A stretch of DNA of 64,000 nt from Streptococcus mitis B6 (lineage in GTDB: Bacteria > Bacillota > Bacilli > Lactobacillales > Streptococcaceae): contig NC_013853.1 in NCBI RefSeq assembly GCF_000027165.1, positions 682,001 through 746,000 of the forward strand, given 5' to 3'. A program made the position numbers and the translations under genes. Each line of letters opens with the position of its first letter. Position 1 is the first letter of the stretch. The notes below the pieces were generated by a model. That model made no database searches, was not told the origin of the DNA, and saw only the letters and a program-made list of their open reading frames with translations. This document shows, piece by piece, positions 39,831 to 49,944 of the stretch.

Positions 39831-39877
39831 AATCAAAGTTTGAAGGCTATTTATCTAGCAGTCAGGCTTTGATTTTT
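39831..39877 (+). terminator. Terminator of the aro-pheA-LCP operon
   Basis: AATCAAAG and CTTTGATT form the stem base, with further partial pairing inside, followed by TTTTT. Confidence 0.7.
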
Positions 39878-39910
39878 TACAGTCTGCAATAGATTTTCAC
39901 CCCCTATTTG

Positions 39911-39919
39911 TGGTATAAT
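39911..39919 (+). promoter_or_regulatory. Extended -10 promoter of the teichoic-acid cluster
   Basis: TGGTATAAT with a perfect -10; no clear -35 at the right distance. Confidence 0.65.
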
Positions 39920-39942
39920 GAAACGATACGATAGAAAGAATA

Positions 39943-40788
39943 ATGAACAATATGACTGATTTAAAAGCAATCCAGGCTCGTAGTCTGGAGATGGCTGAAT
40001 ATTTTGTGGCCTTTTGTAAAGAACATGGTTTGCTTTGTTATCTTTGTGGGGGAGGTGCTATTGGTGCTCTTCGAAACAAGGGCTTTATTCCTTGGGACGA
40101 CGACCTAGACTTTTTTATGCCCCGTAAGGACTATGAAAAATTGGCAGAATTATGGCCTCGTTATGCAGATGAGCGTTATTTCTTATCAAAGAGTAACAAG
40201 GATTTTGTCGACCGTAATCTTTTTATTACCATTCGTGATAAGGAAACGACCTGCATTAAACCTTACCAGCAAGATTTGGATTTACCACATGGTTTGGCTT
40301 TGGACGTTTTGCCTTTGGATTATTATCCGAAAAATCCAGCTGAGCGAAAAAAACAGGTTCGTTGGGCCCTGATTTATTCACTCTTTTGTGCGCAAACTAT
40401 TCCAGAAAAGCATGGCGCACTTATGAAATGGGGAAGTCGTATTTTACTGGGGTTGACTCCAAAATCTCTCCGTTATCGCATTTGGAAAAAAGCTGAAAAA
40501 GAAATGACCAAGTATGATCTATCTGAGAGCGATGGAATCACGGAACTATGCTCAGGTCCTGGCTACATGAGAAACAAGTATCCAATCGCATCTTTTGAGG
40601 ATAATCTTTTCTTGCCATTTGAAGAGACAGAGATGCCTATTCCAGTTGGCTACGATGCCTATCTTAGTACTGCTTTTGGAGATTATATGACTCCTCCGCC
40701 AGCAGACAAGCAGCTACCGCATCATGATGCTGTCATCGCTGATATGGATAAGTCTTATACAGAATACAAGGGAGAATATGGTGGCTAA
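39943..40788 (+). CDS. licD3: LicD-family phosphotransferase (LicD3-type)
   Basis: 281 residues. The LicD core reads CGGGAIGALRNKGFIPWDDDLDFFMPRKDYEKL, with the metal-binding DDDLD at 52-56. LicD proteins move phosphocholine or a sugar phosphate from a CDP carrier onto a glycan. A third copy in a polysaccharide-type cluster next to the psr-like gene is the pneumococcal licD3. ATG 39943 or 39952 may be the start; neither has a strong site. The end overlaps the next gene by 11 bp. Confidence 0.8.
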   Translation: MNNMTDLKAIQARSLEMAEYFVAFCKEHGLLCYLCGGGAIGALRNKGFIPWDDDLDFFMPRKDYEKLAELWPRYADERYFLSKSNKDFVDRNLFITIRDKETTCIKPYQQDLDLPHGLALDVLPLDYYPKNPAERKKQVRWALIYSLFCAQTIPEKHGALMKWGSRILLGLTPKSLRYRIWKKAEKEMTKYDLSESDGITELCSGPGYMRNKYPIASFEDNLFLPFEETEMPIPVGYDAYLSTAFGDYMTPPPADKQLPHHDAVIADMDKSYTEYKGEYGG

Positions 40789-41881
40789 GAAAAAAATCTT
40801 ATTTTTTATGTGGTCTTTTTCTCTCGGAGGTGGCGCAGAGAAGATTCTGTCTACCATTGTTTCAAATCTGGATCCAGAAAAGTATGATATTGATATTCTT
40901 GAAATGGAGCACTTTGACAAGGGATATGAATCTGTTCCCAAGAATGTACGAATACTAAAATCCCTTCAGGATTACCGCCAAGCCAGATGGCTCCGAGCTT
41001 TTTTGTGGAGAATGAGAATTTATTTTCCAAGACTGACTCGGCGTTTGCTGGTAAAAGATGATTATGATGTTGAAGTTTCCTTTACCATTATGAATCCACC
41101 ACTATTGTTCTCTAAAAGAAAAGAAGTCAAGAAAATCTCTTGGATTCATGGAAGTATCGAAGAATTTCTTAAGGATAGCTCCAAAAGAGAATCACATAGA
41201 CGCCAGTTGGATGCCGCGGATACCATTGTAGGAATTTCAAAAAAGACCAGTCATTCTATCAAGGAAGTCTATCCAGATTATGCTTCGAAATTACAGACGG
41301 TCTACAATGGATATGATTTTAAGACTATTTTAGAAAAATCTCAAGAGAAGATCGATATCGAGATTGCGCCTCAAAGTATCTGTACGATCGGACGGATTGA
41401 GGAAAATAAGGGTTCTGATCGTGTGGTGGAAGTGATACGATTATTACACCAAGAGGGAAAAAACTATCATCTCTATTTTATCGGGGCTGGGGATATGGAA
41501 GAGGAACTGAAAAAACGCGTCAAAGAATATGAGCTTGAAGACTATGTACATTTCCTTGGTTATCAAAAAAATCCATATCAGTATTTATCTCAGACGAAAG
41601 TTCTCTTGTCTATGTCTAAACAAGAAGGTTTTCCTGGAGTGTATGTGGAGGCCTTGAGTCTGGGACTTCCTTTTGTCTCTACGGATGTCGGAGGGGCTGA
41701 GGAATTATCCCAAGAAGGACGATTTGGACAAATCATTGAGAACAATCAAGAGGCAGCTCAGGCAATTACGAACTACATGACCTCTGCCTCAAACTTTGAT
41801 GTTGATGAGGCTAGCCAATTCATTCAACAATTCACAATTGCCAAACAAATCGAACAAGTAGAAAAACTATTAGAGGAGTAG
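40778..41881 (+). CDS. Glycosyltransferase, GT4 type
   Basis: 367 residues from ATG 40778, with AGGGAG just upstream. N-terminal SLGGGAEKILSTIVSNL and a C-terminal Rossmann domain with TIGRIEENKGSDRVVEV near 196 and SMSKQEGFPGVYVEALSLGLPFV near 287 (EGFP..EA motif). Retaining, cytoplasmic. It probably adds a sugar to the lipid-linked teichoic acid repeat. One base separates it from the next glycosyltransferase gene. Confidence 0.8.
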   Translation: MVAKKKILFFMWSFSLGGGAEKILSTIVSNLDPEKYDIDILEMEHFDKGYESVPKNVRILKSLQDYRQARWLRAFLWRMRIYFPRLTRRLLVKDDYDVEVSFTIMNPPLLFSKRKEVKKISWIHGSIEEFLKDSSKRESHRRQLDAADTIVGISKKTSHSIKEVYPDYASKLQTVYNGYDFKTILEKSQEKIDIEIAPQSICTIGRIEENKGSDRVVEVIRLLHQEGKNYHLYFIGAGDMEEELKKRVKEYELEDYVHFLGYQKNPYQYLSQTKVLLSMSKQEGFPGVYVEALSLGLPFVSTDVGGAEELSQEGRFGQIIENNQEAAQAITNYMTSASNFDVDEASQFIQQFTIAKQIEQVEKLLEE

Positions 41882-41882
41882 C

Positions 41883-42869
41883 ATGGAAACTGCATTAATC
41901 AGTGTGATTGTGCCAGTCTATAATGTGGCACAGTACCTAGAAAAATCGATAGCTTCCATTCAGAAGCAGACCTATCAGAATCTGGAAATCATTCTTATTG
42001 ATGATGGAGCAACGGATGAAAGTGGTCGCTTGTGTGATTCAATCGCTGAACAAGATGATAGGGTGTCAGTGCTTCATAAAAAGAATGAAGGTTTGTCGCA
42101 AGCACGAAACGATGGAATGAAGCAGGCTAACGGAGATTATCTGATTTTTATTGACTCAGATGATTATATCCATCCAGAAATGATTCAGAGCTTATATGAG
42201 CAATTACTTCAAGAAGATACGGATGTTTCGAGCTGTGGTGTCATGAATGTCTATGCTAATGATGAAAGCCCACAGTCAGCCAATCAGGATGAGTATTTTG
42301 TCTGTGATTCCCAAACATTTCTGAGGGAATACCTCATAGGTGAAAAAATACCTGGAACGATCTGTAATAAGCTAATCAAGAGAGAGATTGCAACTGCCCT
42401 ATCCTTTCCAAAGGGATTGATATACGAAGATGCCTATTATCATTTTGATTTAATCAAGTTGGCTAAGAAGTACGTTGTTAATACCAAACCCTATTATTAC
42501 TATTTCCATAGAGGGGATAGTATTACGACTAAACCCTATGCAGAGAAGGATTTAGCCTATATTGATATCTATCAAAAGTTTTATAATGAAGTTGTGAAAA
42601 ACTATCCTGACTTGAAAGAGGTTGCTTTTTTCAGATTGGCCTATGCCCACTTCTTTATTCTGGATAAGATGTTGCTAGATGATCAGTATAAACAGTTTGA
42701 AGCCTATTCTCAGATTCATCGTTTTTTAAAAAGCCATGCCTTTGCTATTGCTAGGAATCCAATTTTCCGTAAGGGGAGAAGAATTAGTGCTTTGGCTCTA
42801 TTCATAAATATTTCCTTATACCGATTCTTATTACTAAAAAATATTGAAAAATCTAAAAAATTACATTAG
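41883..42869 (+). CDS. Glycosyltransferase, GT2 type
   Basis: 328 residues. The GT-A fold motif SVIVPVYNVAQYLEKSIASI opens it, with IDDG at 39-42 and the metal-binding DSDD at 91-94. A long C-terminal part carries aromatic-rich PYYYYFHRGDS. Inverting glycosyltransferase, cytoplasmic, in the same cluster. Donor and acceptor cannot be read from sequence. Confidence 0.85.
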   Translation: METALISVIVPVYNVAQYLEKSIASIQKQTYQNLEIILIDDGATDESGRLCDSIAEQDDRVSVLHKKNEGLSQARNDGMKQANGDYLIFIDSDDYIHPEMIQSLYEQLLQEDTDVSSCGVMNVYANDESPQSANQDEYFVCDSQTFLREYLIGEKIPGTICNKLIKREIATALSFPKGLIYEDAYYHFDLIKLAKKYVVNTKPYYYYFHRGDSITTKPYAEKDLAYIDIYQKFYNEVVKNYPDLKEVAFFRLAYAHFFILDKMLLDDQYKQFEAYSQIHRFLKSHAFAIARNPIFRKGRRISALALFINISLYRFLLLKNIEKSKKLH

Positions 42870-42884
42870 AACGGGGGTGAGCAA

Positions 42885-44354
42885 GTGATTGATGGAAAAC
42901 GATTATTATTTAGTTTGACCATAGTCAGTTATGCCTTGACGCTAGTAAGTGGAATTGTGTATCTGTTTAATAATAACAATGTTAGCTTGCTTTCTACTTT
43001 ATTGTTCTTACTGGTTAGTAGCTTAATTGCTTGTTGGAATGATATCAAGTATTACTTAATCCATTTTATTTTCTTTTTAACTATTTTTGTATTTCTGGTA
43101 TCAAGGCCGACTATTGATTACTTTAGGGATGGTGCTTTGGATACCTATCATCCCATAGCCTATCGCTTTGCCTTTATAGTCGTCATGGTTTCGATATTGG
43201 GATTGACTACAGGAGGGCTCCTAGCTCGCTATTTTATAGCTAGAAAGAAAATACAAGTATCCAAGATAGGAAGTTCTCTAAAAGAGGTTTACATCAAGCG
43301 GTTGCGCTTTGTATCGCTAGGAGTTTTTCTTCTAACCTATCCTTTCTATTTCATTCGCTTATTTGAACGACTCCTGTATCGCTTGCAGACTTCCTACTAT
43401 ACCTACTATGCAAACTTTGAAAGTAAACTGCCTTATTTTACCTATATCTTATCAACATTTACGGTCTATGCAATGTGTATGTATTTGGCAACTAAGCCAA
43501 AGAAATGGCAGGCCACAGCAGTGCTTGTCTCCTTTATTGCAGCTAATACTATTCATTTGGCAATCGGGACACGAAATCCCTTTATTTTAAGTATTTTATT
43601 TGCATTCGTTTATTACTTTATGCGGGAGCAAACAGAAAAAGGAAAATGGATTGGGTTTAAAGAAAAGTTAGCGATTTTTGTAGGTTCTCCTATTCTCATG
43701 TTAGCGATGGGAGTGCTCAATTATGTACGGGATAATGTCCAAGTTTCCCATACAGGTTTCTGGGATATCTTACTTGACTTTATCTATAAACAAGGGACTA
43801 GTTTTGGTGTTTTGGCTAGAGGTTTTCTATTTAACAGTAGCCTACCTTATCGAGATTTCCGTAATTTTACTTTTGGTCCTGTTATTGATTATTTTGCAAG
43901 GGGAAGTTTGGGGGCAATTTTCGGAGGAAAAGCCTTTGAGCATACAACCAATAGTGTGGAACTAGCTGTTGATAGTAATAGTTATGCCCACAATCTATCC
44001 TATCTTGTTTTGAACAAGGAATACCTGAAAGGACATGGTATTGGAAGTAGTTATATCATGGAGTTGTATACAGACTATGGCATGATAGGAGTCTTTCTAC
44101 TTAGTCTCTTACTCGGTATGCTATTTATAGCCATGCTGCAAGTAGCCTACCGATCAAGAACAATCCTATTTGCCTTGTCCCTACTCATCTTGAATAATCT
44201 ATTCTTTATGCCAAGAAGTAGCTTTTCAGAAAGTTTCTTCAATCTATTTACAATGCAATTCTGGGGAATTGTTCTTGTGATTATATTCGTAGCGAAAATG
44301 CTTACAAAAGAGAACCAGTATCTACTAAACAAAGGAGAAAAAAATCATGTTTGA
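42885..44354 (+). CDS. tarP: Polysaccharide polymerase-like membrane protein (TarP)
   Basis: 489 residues, GTG start with GGGGGTGA eight bases upstream. About eleven or twelve membrane segments and a long loop near 300-390 containing an SYAHNLSYLVL and GIGSSYIMELYTDYGMIG stretch, the layout of Wzy/O-antigen polymerases. This gene has been proposed to be the pneumococcal teichoic acid polymerase TarP; I assign the name from memory of cluster order. Overlaps the next gene by 8 bp. Confidence 0.6.
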   Translation: MIDGKRLLFSLTIVSYALTLVSGIVYLFNNNNVSLLSTLLFLLVSSLIACWNDIKYYLIHFIFFLTIFVFLVSRPTIDYFRDGALDTYHPIAYRFAFIVVMVSILGLTTGGLLARYFIARKKIQVSKIGSSLKEVYIKRLRFVSLGVFLLTYPFYFIRLFERLLYRLQTSYYTYYANFESKLPYFTYILSTFTVYAMCMYLATKPKKWQATAVLVSFIAANTIHLAIGTRNPFILSILFAFVYYFMREQTEKGKWIGFKEKLAIFVGSPILMLAMGVLNYVRDNVQVSHTGFWDILLDFIYKQGTSFGVLARGFLFNSSLPYRDFRNFTFGPVIDYFARGSLGAIFGGKAFEHTTNSVELAVDSNSYAHNLSYLVLNKEYLKGHGIGSSYIMELYTDYGMIGVFLLSLLLGMLFIAMLQVAYRSRTILFALSLLILNNLFFMPRSSFSESFFNLFTMQFWGIVLVIIFVAKMLTKENQYLLNKGEKNHV

Positions 44355-45381
44355 ACATTATTCAGTAGCTGATTTATTTGCAAATCTTTACAAAAAACGA
44401 AAAGCAAATATTTTAGCTCTCATCGCTTTATTTGCTCTCATTGCTGTACCATTTACAATTAAAGCAGTTAAGAATAAAAATACTGTCAAAGACACAACAA
44501 GTTATTCAACTTATATCAGCTATAAAATCACCCCTCCAGAAGATTCAGCTAAAACGATTTTGAATCATCAAATTGGTGGTTATAGTGATTTCTATGGGAA
44601 ATTGATTGATGGTAATTTGAATGGAGCTTATCTTTTCAATGATGTAGAGCCTAGTGAGTTGAAAAAAATTGCCAGTGAATTGGATACGACAGAGACAACC
44701 TTGAAAAATTCAACGAATGACTATTGGTGGAAAAAATTGACCGTCTACTATATGATTGACGATGCAGGGGTTGGTGTGAAAATTTTGACACCAAGTAAAG
44801 ATGCTAATGACTTGTTGGAGCGAAAAATTGATGGATTGATTGAGAAATTTAAACACACTTATGCAAATGTAAAAATTGAAAAACTGGAAACCATCAACTC
44901 TAAAGAATTGAATGCAAACGGTGAGACAGCGCTTGGATTGAATGTGAAGAATCTGATTCTTCGTTTATCTGTTATTGGAGTTATCTGTGTGATTTTGGTT
45001 GTGATGGGAAATGTATTGGTTTATCTCTTTAATCCAACAATCAATAGAGCAGGTGATTTTTCTCAGTATCAAATTGATTTTGTAACAGAGATTACAACAA
45101 TTGCTAATCTAGCAGATATTCTATCATACAAAAATGCTGGACAAGAATTGACTATCGTTAGCTCAAATAAAGCTATTCTAGATAAATTAAAACAAAATCA
45201 AGAGACTTTGAAAGGAATGCATTTTGTAGATTTACAAGATGTACCATCTCTTTTGGAAAGAGATACAGTCCTTCTTGTTGAAGAATACGGAGTGACTCGT
45301 TATAAGAAATTTGAACAAAGTCTTCAAATTCTTCGAAACTTAAATCGTTCTATCCTCGGTGTAGCAACCTTTAAACTATAA
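44347..45381 (+). CDS. tarQ: Wzz-like two-membrane-segment protein (proposed TarQ)
   Basis: 344 residues. Membrane segments near 19-40 and 202-226 enclose an extracellular domain rich in charged residues; the remaining 115 residues are cytoplasmic and resemble a degenerate nucleotide-binding domain without a Walker A (QELTIVSSNKAILDKLKQN). This is the plan of chain-length regulators of the Wzz/CpsC type. Encoded with overlap after the polymerase, consistent with a joint role in teichoic-acid polymerisation. The name rests on cluster order. Confidence 0.5.
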   Translation: MFEHYSVADLFANLYKKRKANILALIALFALIAVPFTIKAVKNKNTVKDTTSYSTYISYKITPPEDSAKTILNHQIGGYSDFYGKLIDGNLNGAYLFNDVEPSELKKIASELDTTETTLKNSTNDYWWKKLTVYYMIDDAGVGVKILTPSKDANDLLERKIDGLIEKFKHTYANVKIEKLETINSKELNANGETALGLNVKNLILRLSVIGVICVILVVMGNVLVYLFNPTINRAGDFSQYQIDFVTEITTIANLADILSYKNAGQELTIVSSNKAILDKLKQNQETLKGMHFVDLQDVPSLLERDTVLLVEEYGVTRYKKFEQSLQILRNLNRSILGVATFKL

Positions 45382-45397
45382 GCTTTCTGATGTATTA

Positions 45398-45440
45398 GGT
45401 CTTCAAAGTTGGCTAAGAGTCGATTTTGAAGGCTTTTTCT
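45398..45440 (+). terminator. Terminator of the teichoic-acid cluster
   Basis: GTCTTCAAAG... pairs with ...TTTTGAAGGC around GGCTAAGAG and ends in TTTTTCT. Confidence 0.75.
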
Positions 45441-45464
45441 ATTTGTCTGCAGAAATTTTCTTTT

Positions 45465-45569
45465 ATACTCAATGAAAATCAAAAAGCAAACTAGGAAGCT
45501 AGCCGCAGGTTGCTCAAAGCACTGCTTTGAGGTTGTAGATAAAGCTGACGTGGTTTGAAGAGAAGTATT
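45465..45569 (-). repeat. Shortened BOX element
   Basis: ATACTCAATGAAAATCAAAA and the boxC stem are intact, but the sequence jumps from GGTTGTAGATAAAG to CTGACGTGGTTTGAAGAG. The boxB part and the middle of boxA are missing. About 105 bp instead of 150. Confidence 0.75.
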
Positions 45570-45626
45570 AGAGTCTTCTACAGAAGTTACCCTATTGAAA
45601 ATCTATCCCGACAGAGGAGCCTTCTT

Positions 45627-45655
45627 TTGATAAAATCGTAAAAATCTAGTATAAT
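45627..45655 (+). promoter_or_regulatory. Promoter of mecA
   Basis: TTGATA (45627-45632), 17 bp, TATAAT (45650-45655). Confidence 0.85.
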
Positions 45656-45686
45656 AGATAGAACTGAAAGTATGAGGTTACTAGCA

Positions 45687-46424
45687 ATGAAAATGAAACA
45701 AATCAGTGATACAACTTTGAAAATCACGATGTCTTTAGAGGATTTGATGGATCGTGGAATGGAGATTGCTGACTTTCTCGTTCCTCAAGAAAAAACAGAA
45801 GAGTTCTTTTATGCTATCTTGGATGAGTTAGAGATGCCTGATAGCTTTCTAGATACAGGTATGTTGAGCTTCCGTGTGACTCCAAAACCTGATAAGGTCG
45901 ATGTCTTTGTAACCAAATCAAAGATTGATCAAAATCTAGATTTTGAAGACTTATCGGATTTACCAGATATGGAAGAATTGGCTCAAATGTCTCCAGATGA
46001 ATTTATCAAAACCTTGGAAAAAAGTATCGCAGACAAAACTAAGGATGATATCGAAGCCATTCAATCTCTAGAGCAGGTTGAAGCCAAGGAAGAAGAGCAA
46101 GAGCAGGCTGAACAAGAAGCTGAGAGCAAGAAAGAGCCTTACATCTACTACATCCTTTCTTTTGCTAAGTTGGCTGACTTGGTGTCTTTTGCCAAGACAG
46201 TGACTTTTGAGATGGAAACTTCTGAACTCTACAAGATGAATGAGCGCTATTATTTGACCATTTTAGTGGATATTGAAAATCATCCAAGTCCATATCCAGC
46301 TTGGCTGTTGGCTCGTATGCGCGAGTTTGCGGACGATAGTGATATCAGTCGTTCAGTTTTGCAAGAGTATGGTCAAGTCTTGATGAATCACGATGCAGTG
46401 CTTAATCTGAAAAAGATTGGATAA
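45687..46424 (+). CDS. mecA: ClpCP adaptor protein MecA
   Basis: 245 residues from ATG 45687, the known length, with GAGG nine bases upstream; ATG 45672 in the same frame overlaps that site. N-terminal substrate-binding domain (ISDTTLKITMSLEDLMDRG), a flexible acidic linker near 135-155 (EAKEEEQEQAEQEAESKK) and a C-terminal ClpC-binding domain. It delivers proteins such as the competence sigma factor ComX for degradation in pneumococcus. Monocistronic. Confidence 0.95.
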   Translation: MKMKQISDTTLKITMSLEDLMDRGMEIADFLVPQEKTEEFFYAILDELEMPDSFLDTGMLSFRVTPKPDKVDVFVTKSKIDQNLDFEDLSDLPDMEELAQMSPDEFIKTLEKSIADKTKDDIEAIQSLEQVEAKEEEQEQAEQEAESKKEPYIYYILSFAKLADLVSFAKTVTFEMETSELYKMNERYYLTILVDIENHPSPYPAWLLARMREFADDSDISRSVLQEYGQVLMNHDAVLNLKKIG

Positions 46425-46460
46425 TCATTTCTAGAAAGCTATTTCTAGATTTTAAGGAGA

Positions 46461-46490
46461 GCGAATCGTCTGATTCGTTTTTTCTTTTTA
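46461..46490 (+). terminator. Terminator after mecA
   Basis: CGAATC-GTCT-GATTCG followed by TTTTTTCTTTTT. Confidence 0.85.
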
Positions 46491-46534
46491 TACTAAAATA
46501 GTGATTTACTGTGATAGGAATTTTCACAAAATTC

Positions 46535-46543
46535 TGTTATAAT
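46535..46543 (+). promoter_or_regulatory. Extended -10 promoter of hom-thrB
   Basis: TGTTATAAT, perfect -10 with TG; weak -35. Confidence 0.65.
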
Positions 46544-46574
46544 GGCTATATTAGAAAATTTCGAGGAGACAAAC

Positions 46575-47861
46575 ATGACAGTTAAAATTGCTTTACTAGG
46601 ATTTGGTACCGTTGCAAGTGGAGTGCCTTTCCTCCTAAAGGAAAATGGAGAAAAAATCAATCAATCAGCACATTCAGAGATTGAAGTTGCCAAGGTATTG
46701 GTCAAGGATGAAGATGAAAAGAATCGCTTGCTTGCAGCAGGGAATGACTTTAACTTTGTAACCAATGTAGATGATATTTTATCAGATCAAGACATTACGA
46801 TCGTAGTGGAATTGATGGGGCGTATCGAACCTGCTAAGACTTTTATCACTCGTGCCTTGGAAGCTGGCAAACACGTTGTTACTGCTAACAAGGACCTTTT
46901 GGCTGTCCATGGTGCAGAATTGTTAGAAATCGCTCAAGCTAACAAGGTAGCACTATACTACGAAGCAGCAGTAGCTGGTGGGATTCCAATTCTTCGTACC
47001 TTGGCAAATTCCTTGGCTTCTGATAAAATCACGCGCGTGCTTGGAGTAGTCAACGGAACTTCTAACTTCATGATGACCAAAATGGTGGAAGAAGGCTGGT
47101 CTTACGATGATGCTCTTGCGGAAGCACAAAGACTTGGATTTGCAGAAAGCGACCCGACAAATGACGTAGATGGAATTGATGCAGCCTACAAGATGGTTAT
47201 TTTGAGCCAATTTGCCTTTGGCATGAAGGTTGCATTTGACGATGTAGCCCACAAAGGAATCCGCAACATCACACCAGAAGACGTAGCTGTAGCTCAAGAA
47301 CTTGGCTATGTAGTGAAATTGGTTGGTTCAATCGAGGAAACTCCTTCAGGTATTGCTGCAGAAGTGACTCCAACCTTCCTTCCTAAAGCGCATCCACTTG
47401 CCAGTGTGAATGGCGTAATGAACGCTGTCTTTGTAGAATCTATCGGTATTGGTGAGTCTATGTACTACGGACCAGGTGCTGGTCAAAAACCAACTGCAAC
47501 AAGTGTTGTAGCAGATATTGTCCGTATCGTTCGTCGTTTGAATGATGGTACCATTGGCAAAGACTTCAACGAATACAGCCGTGACTTGGTCTTGGCAAAT
47601 CCTGAGGATGTTAAAGCAAACTACTACTTCTCAATCTTGGCTCCAGACTCAAAAGGTCAGGTCTTGAAGTTGGCTGAAATCTTCAATGCCCAAGATATTT
47701 CCTTTAAGCAAATCCTCCAAGATGGAAAAGAAGGGGATAAGGCGCGTGTCGTTATCATTACACACAAGATTAATAAAACCCAGCTTGAAAATGTCTCAGC
47801 TGAATTGAAGAAGGTTTCAGAATTCGACCTCTTGAATACCTTCAAGGTGCTAGGAGAATAA
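46575..47861 (+). CDS. hom: Homoserine dehydrogenase
   Basis: 428 residues from ATG 46575, with GAGGAG upstream; an in-frame ATG at 46542 lies inside the -10 box. NAD(P)-binding GFGTVASG near 8-15, catalytic region [14 protein letters not shown] near 160 and the lysine-containing [15 protein letters not shown] segment near 103. A C-terminal ACT domain from about 345 should mediate feedback by threonine. It makes homoserine for threonine and methionine. One base before thrB. Confidence 0.95.
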   Translation: MTVKIALLGFGTVASGVPFLLKENGEKINQSAHSEIEVAKVLVKDEDEKNRLLAAGNDFNFVTNVDDILSDQDITIVVELMGRIEPAKTFITRALEAGKHVVTANKDLLAVHGAELLEIAQANKVALYYEAAVAGGIPILRTLANSLASDKITRVLGVVNGTSNFMMTKMVEEGWSYDDALAEAQRLGFAESDPTNDVDGIDAAYKMVILSQFAFGMKVAFDDVAHKGIRNITPEDVAVAQELGYVVKLVGSIEETPSGIAAEVTPTFLPKAHPLASVNGVMNAVFVESIGIGESMYYGPGAGQKPTATSVVADIVRIVRRLNDGTIGKDFNEYSRDLVLANPEDVKANYYFSILAPDSKGQVLKLAEIFNAQDISFKQILQDGKEGDKARVVIITHKINKTQLENVSAELKKVSEFDLLNTFKVLGE

Positions 47862-47862
47862 G

Positions 47863-48732
47863 ATGAAGATTATAGTACCTGCAACCAGTGCCAATATCGG
47901 GCCAGGTTTTGACTCGGTCGGTGTAGCTGTAACCAAGTATCTTCAAATTGAGGTCTGCGAAGAACGAGATGAGTGGCTGATTGAACACCAGATTGGTAAA
48001 TGGATTCCACATGACGAGCGTAATCTCTTGCTCAAAATCGCTTTGCAAATTGCACCAGACTTGCAGCCAAGACGTTTGAAAATGACCAGTAATGTTCCCC
48101 TGGCGCGTGGTTTGGGTTCTTCCAGCTCGGTTATTGTTGCTGGAATTGAACTAGCCAACCAACTGGGTCATCTCAACTTGTCAGACCATGAAAAATTGCA
48201 GTTGGCGACCAAGATTGAAGGACATCCTGACAATGTAGCTCCAGCCATTTATGGTAATCTCGTTATTGCAAGCTCCGTTGATGGGCAAGTTTCTGCTATC
48301 GTGGCTGACTTTCCAGAGTGTGATTTCCTAGCCTACATTCCAAACTATGAATTGCGTACTCGAGACAGCCGTGGTGTCTTGCCTAAAAAATTGTCCTACA
48401 AGGAAGCTGTTGCTGCTAGTTCTATCGCCAATGTGGCGGTTGCAGCCTTGTTGGCAGGAGACATGGTGACCGCTGGGCAAGCAATCGAGGGAGATCTCTT
48501 CCACGAACGCTATCGTCAGGACTTGGTGAGAGAATTTGCGACGATTAAGCAAGTGGCCAAAGAAAATGGTGCTTATGCAACCTACCTCTCTGGTGCTGGG
48601 CCGACAGTTATGGTCTTGGCTTCTCATGACAAGATGCCAACGATTAAGGCTGAATTGGGAAATCAACCCTTCAAAGGAAAACTTCATGACTTGAAAGTTG
48701 ATACCCAAGGTGTCCGTGTTGAAGCAAAATAA
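47863..48732 (+). CDS. thrB: Homoserine kinase
   Basis: 289 residues, GHMP kinase family. N-terminal [19 protein letters not shown]-binding [16 protein letters not shown] near 83-98 and a C-terminal [12 protein letters not shown] motif near 243. It phosphorylates homoserine toward threonine. No separate ribosome-binding site is obvious, so translation is probably coupled to hom. Confidence 0.95.
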   Translation: MKIIVPATSANIGPGFDSVGVAVTKYLQIEVCEERDEWLIEHQIGKWIPHDERNLLLKIALQIAPDLQPRRLKMTSNVPLARGLGSSSSVIVAGIELANQLGHLNLSDHEKLQLATKIEGHPDNVAPAIYGNLVIASSVDGQVSAIVADFPECDFLAYIPNYELRTRDSRGVLPKKLSYKEAVAASSIANVAVAALLAGDMVTAGQAIEGDLFHERYRQDLVREFATIKQVAKENGAYATYLSGAGPTVMVLASHDKMPTIKAELGNQPFKGKLHDLKVDTQGVRVEAK

Positions 48733-48741
48733 AGAATAGAA

Positions 48742-48788
48742 GATAGGATGGGGAAACTCGCGACCAGAGGGCTTCCTATCCTTTTTTT
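48742..48788 (+). terminator. Terminator after thrB
   Basis: GATAGGA and TCCTATC pair around a 25-base loop and are followed by CTTTTTTT. Confidence 0.7.
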
Positions 48789-48800
48789 GAAAAGAAGTTT

Positions 48801-48914
48801 ATACTTAATGAAAATCAAAGAGCAAACTAGGAAGCTAGCCACAGGTTGCTCAAAGCACTGCTTTGAGGTTGCAGATGTAAGCTGACGTGGTTTGAAGAGA
48901 TTTTCGAAGAGTAT
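48801..48914 (-). repeat. Shortened BOX element
   Basis: ATACTTAATGAAAATCAAAG to ATTTTCGAAGAGTAT, about 114 bp. boxB is lacking: the sequence goes from GAGGTTGCAGATGTAAG to CTGACGTGGTTTG. It lies in the msrAB upstream region. Confidence 0.75.
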
Positions 48915-48945
48915 TAGTTAAAAACTTGATAAAGGAGAAATAAAG

Positions 48946-49884
48946 ATGGCAGAAATTTATCTAGCAGGCGGTTGTTTTTGGGGCTTAGAGGAATATTTTT
49001 CACGAATTTCTGGAGTGCTAGCAACCAGTGTTGGCTACGCTAATGGACAAGTCGAAACGACAAATTATCAGCTACTCAAAGAAACAGACCATGCAGAAAC
49101 GGTTCAAGTGATTTATGATGAGAAGGCAGTTTCACTTAGAGAGATTTTACTTTATTATTTCCGTGTTATTGATCCATTATCAGTCAATCAACAAGGGAAT
49201 GACTGTGGACGTCAGTATCGGACCGGAATTTATTACCAAGATGAAGCTGATTTGCCAGCTATCTACACAGTGGTGCAGGAGCAGGAGCGCATGCTGGGTC
49301 GAAAGATTGCAGTGGAAGTGGAGCAACTTCGCCACTACATTCTGGCTGAAGATTACCACCAAGACTATCTTAAGAAGAATCCTTTAGGTTACTGTCATAT
49401 CGATGTGACCGATGCTGAGAAGCCATTGATTGACGCAGCAAATTATGAAAAGCCTAGTCAAGAGGTGTTAAAGAAAAGATTAACCGAAGAGTCCTATCGT
49501 GTTACCCAAGAAGCTGCTACAGAGGCTCCATTTAGTAATGCTTATGACCAAACCTTTGAAGAAGGAATTTATGTAGATATTACAACAGGTGAGCCACTCT
49601 TTTTTGCCAAGGATAAGTTTGCTTCAGGTTGTGGTTGGCCAAGTTTTAGCCGTCCTATTTCCAAAGAGTTGATTCACTATTACAAGGACCTGAGTCATGG
49701 AATGGAGCGAATCGAGGTTCGTTCTCGGTCAGGAAATGCTCACTTGGGTCATGTTTTCACAGATGGCCCTCGGGAGTTAGGTGGCCTTCGTTACTGTATC
49801 AATTCGGCATCCTTGCGTTTTGTATCCAAGGATGAGATGGAAGAGGCAGGATATGGCTTTCTATTGCCATACTTAAATAAATAA
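48946..49884 (+). CDS. msrAB: Methionine sulfoxide reductase A-B fusion, cytoplasmic form
   Basis: 312 residues. MsrA domain at about 1-155 with the catalytic Cys10 in GGCFWG; MsrB domain at about 175-312 with catalytic Cys284 in GLRYCINS and the [10 protein letters not shown] motif. The MsrB zinc CxxC pairs are absent. No signal peptide, unlike the second, exported pneumococcal MsrAB. The two domains repair the S and R epimers of methionine sulfoxide. AAAGGAG site upstream. The promoter is not obvious; the BOX element lies close upstream. Confidence 0.94.
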   Translation: MAEIYLAGGCFWGLEEYFSRISGVLATSVGYANGQVETTNYQLLKETDHAETVQVIYDEKAVSLREILLYYFRVIDPLSVNQQGNDCGRQYRTGIYYQDEADLPAIYTVVQEQERMLGRKIAVEVEQLRHYILAEDYHQDYLKKNPLGYCHIDVTDAEKPLIDAANYEKPSQEVLKKRLTEESYRVTQEAATEAPFSNAYDQTFEEGIYVDITTGEPLFFAKDKFASGCGWPSFSRPISKELIHYYKDLSHGMERIEVRSRSGNAHLGHVFTDGPRELGGLRYCINSASLRFVSKDEMEEAGYGFLLPYLNK

Positions 49885-49944
49885 AACAGAGAGGGTGGGT
49901 ACTTCCCACTTTCTTCATTTATAGAATACGAATAGAAGGGATTT

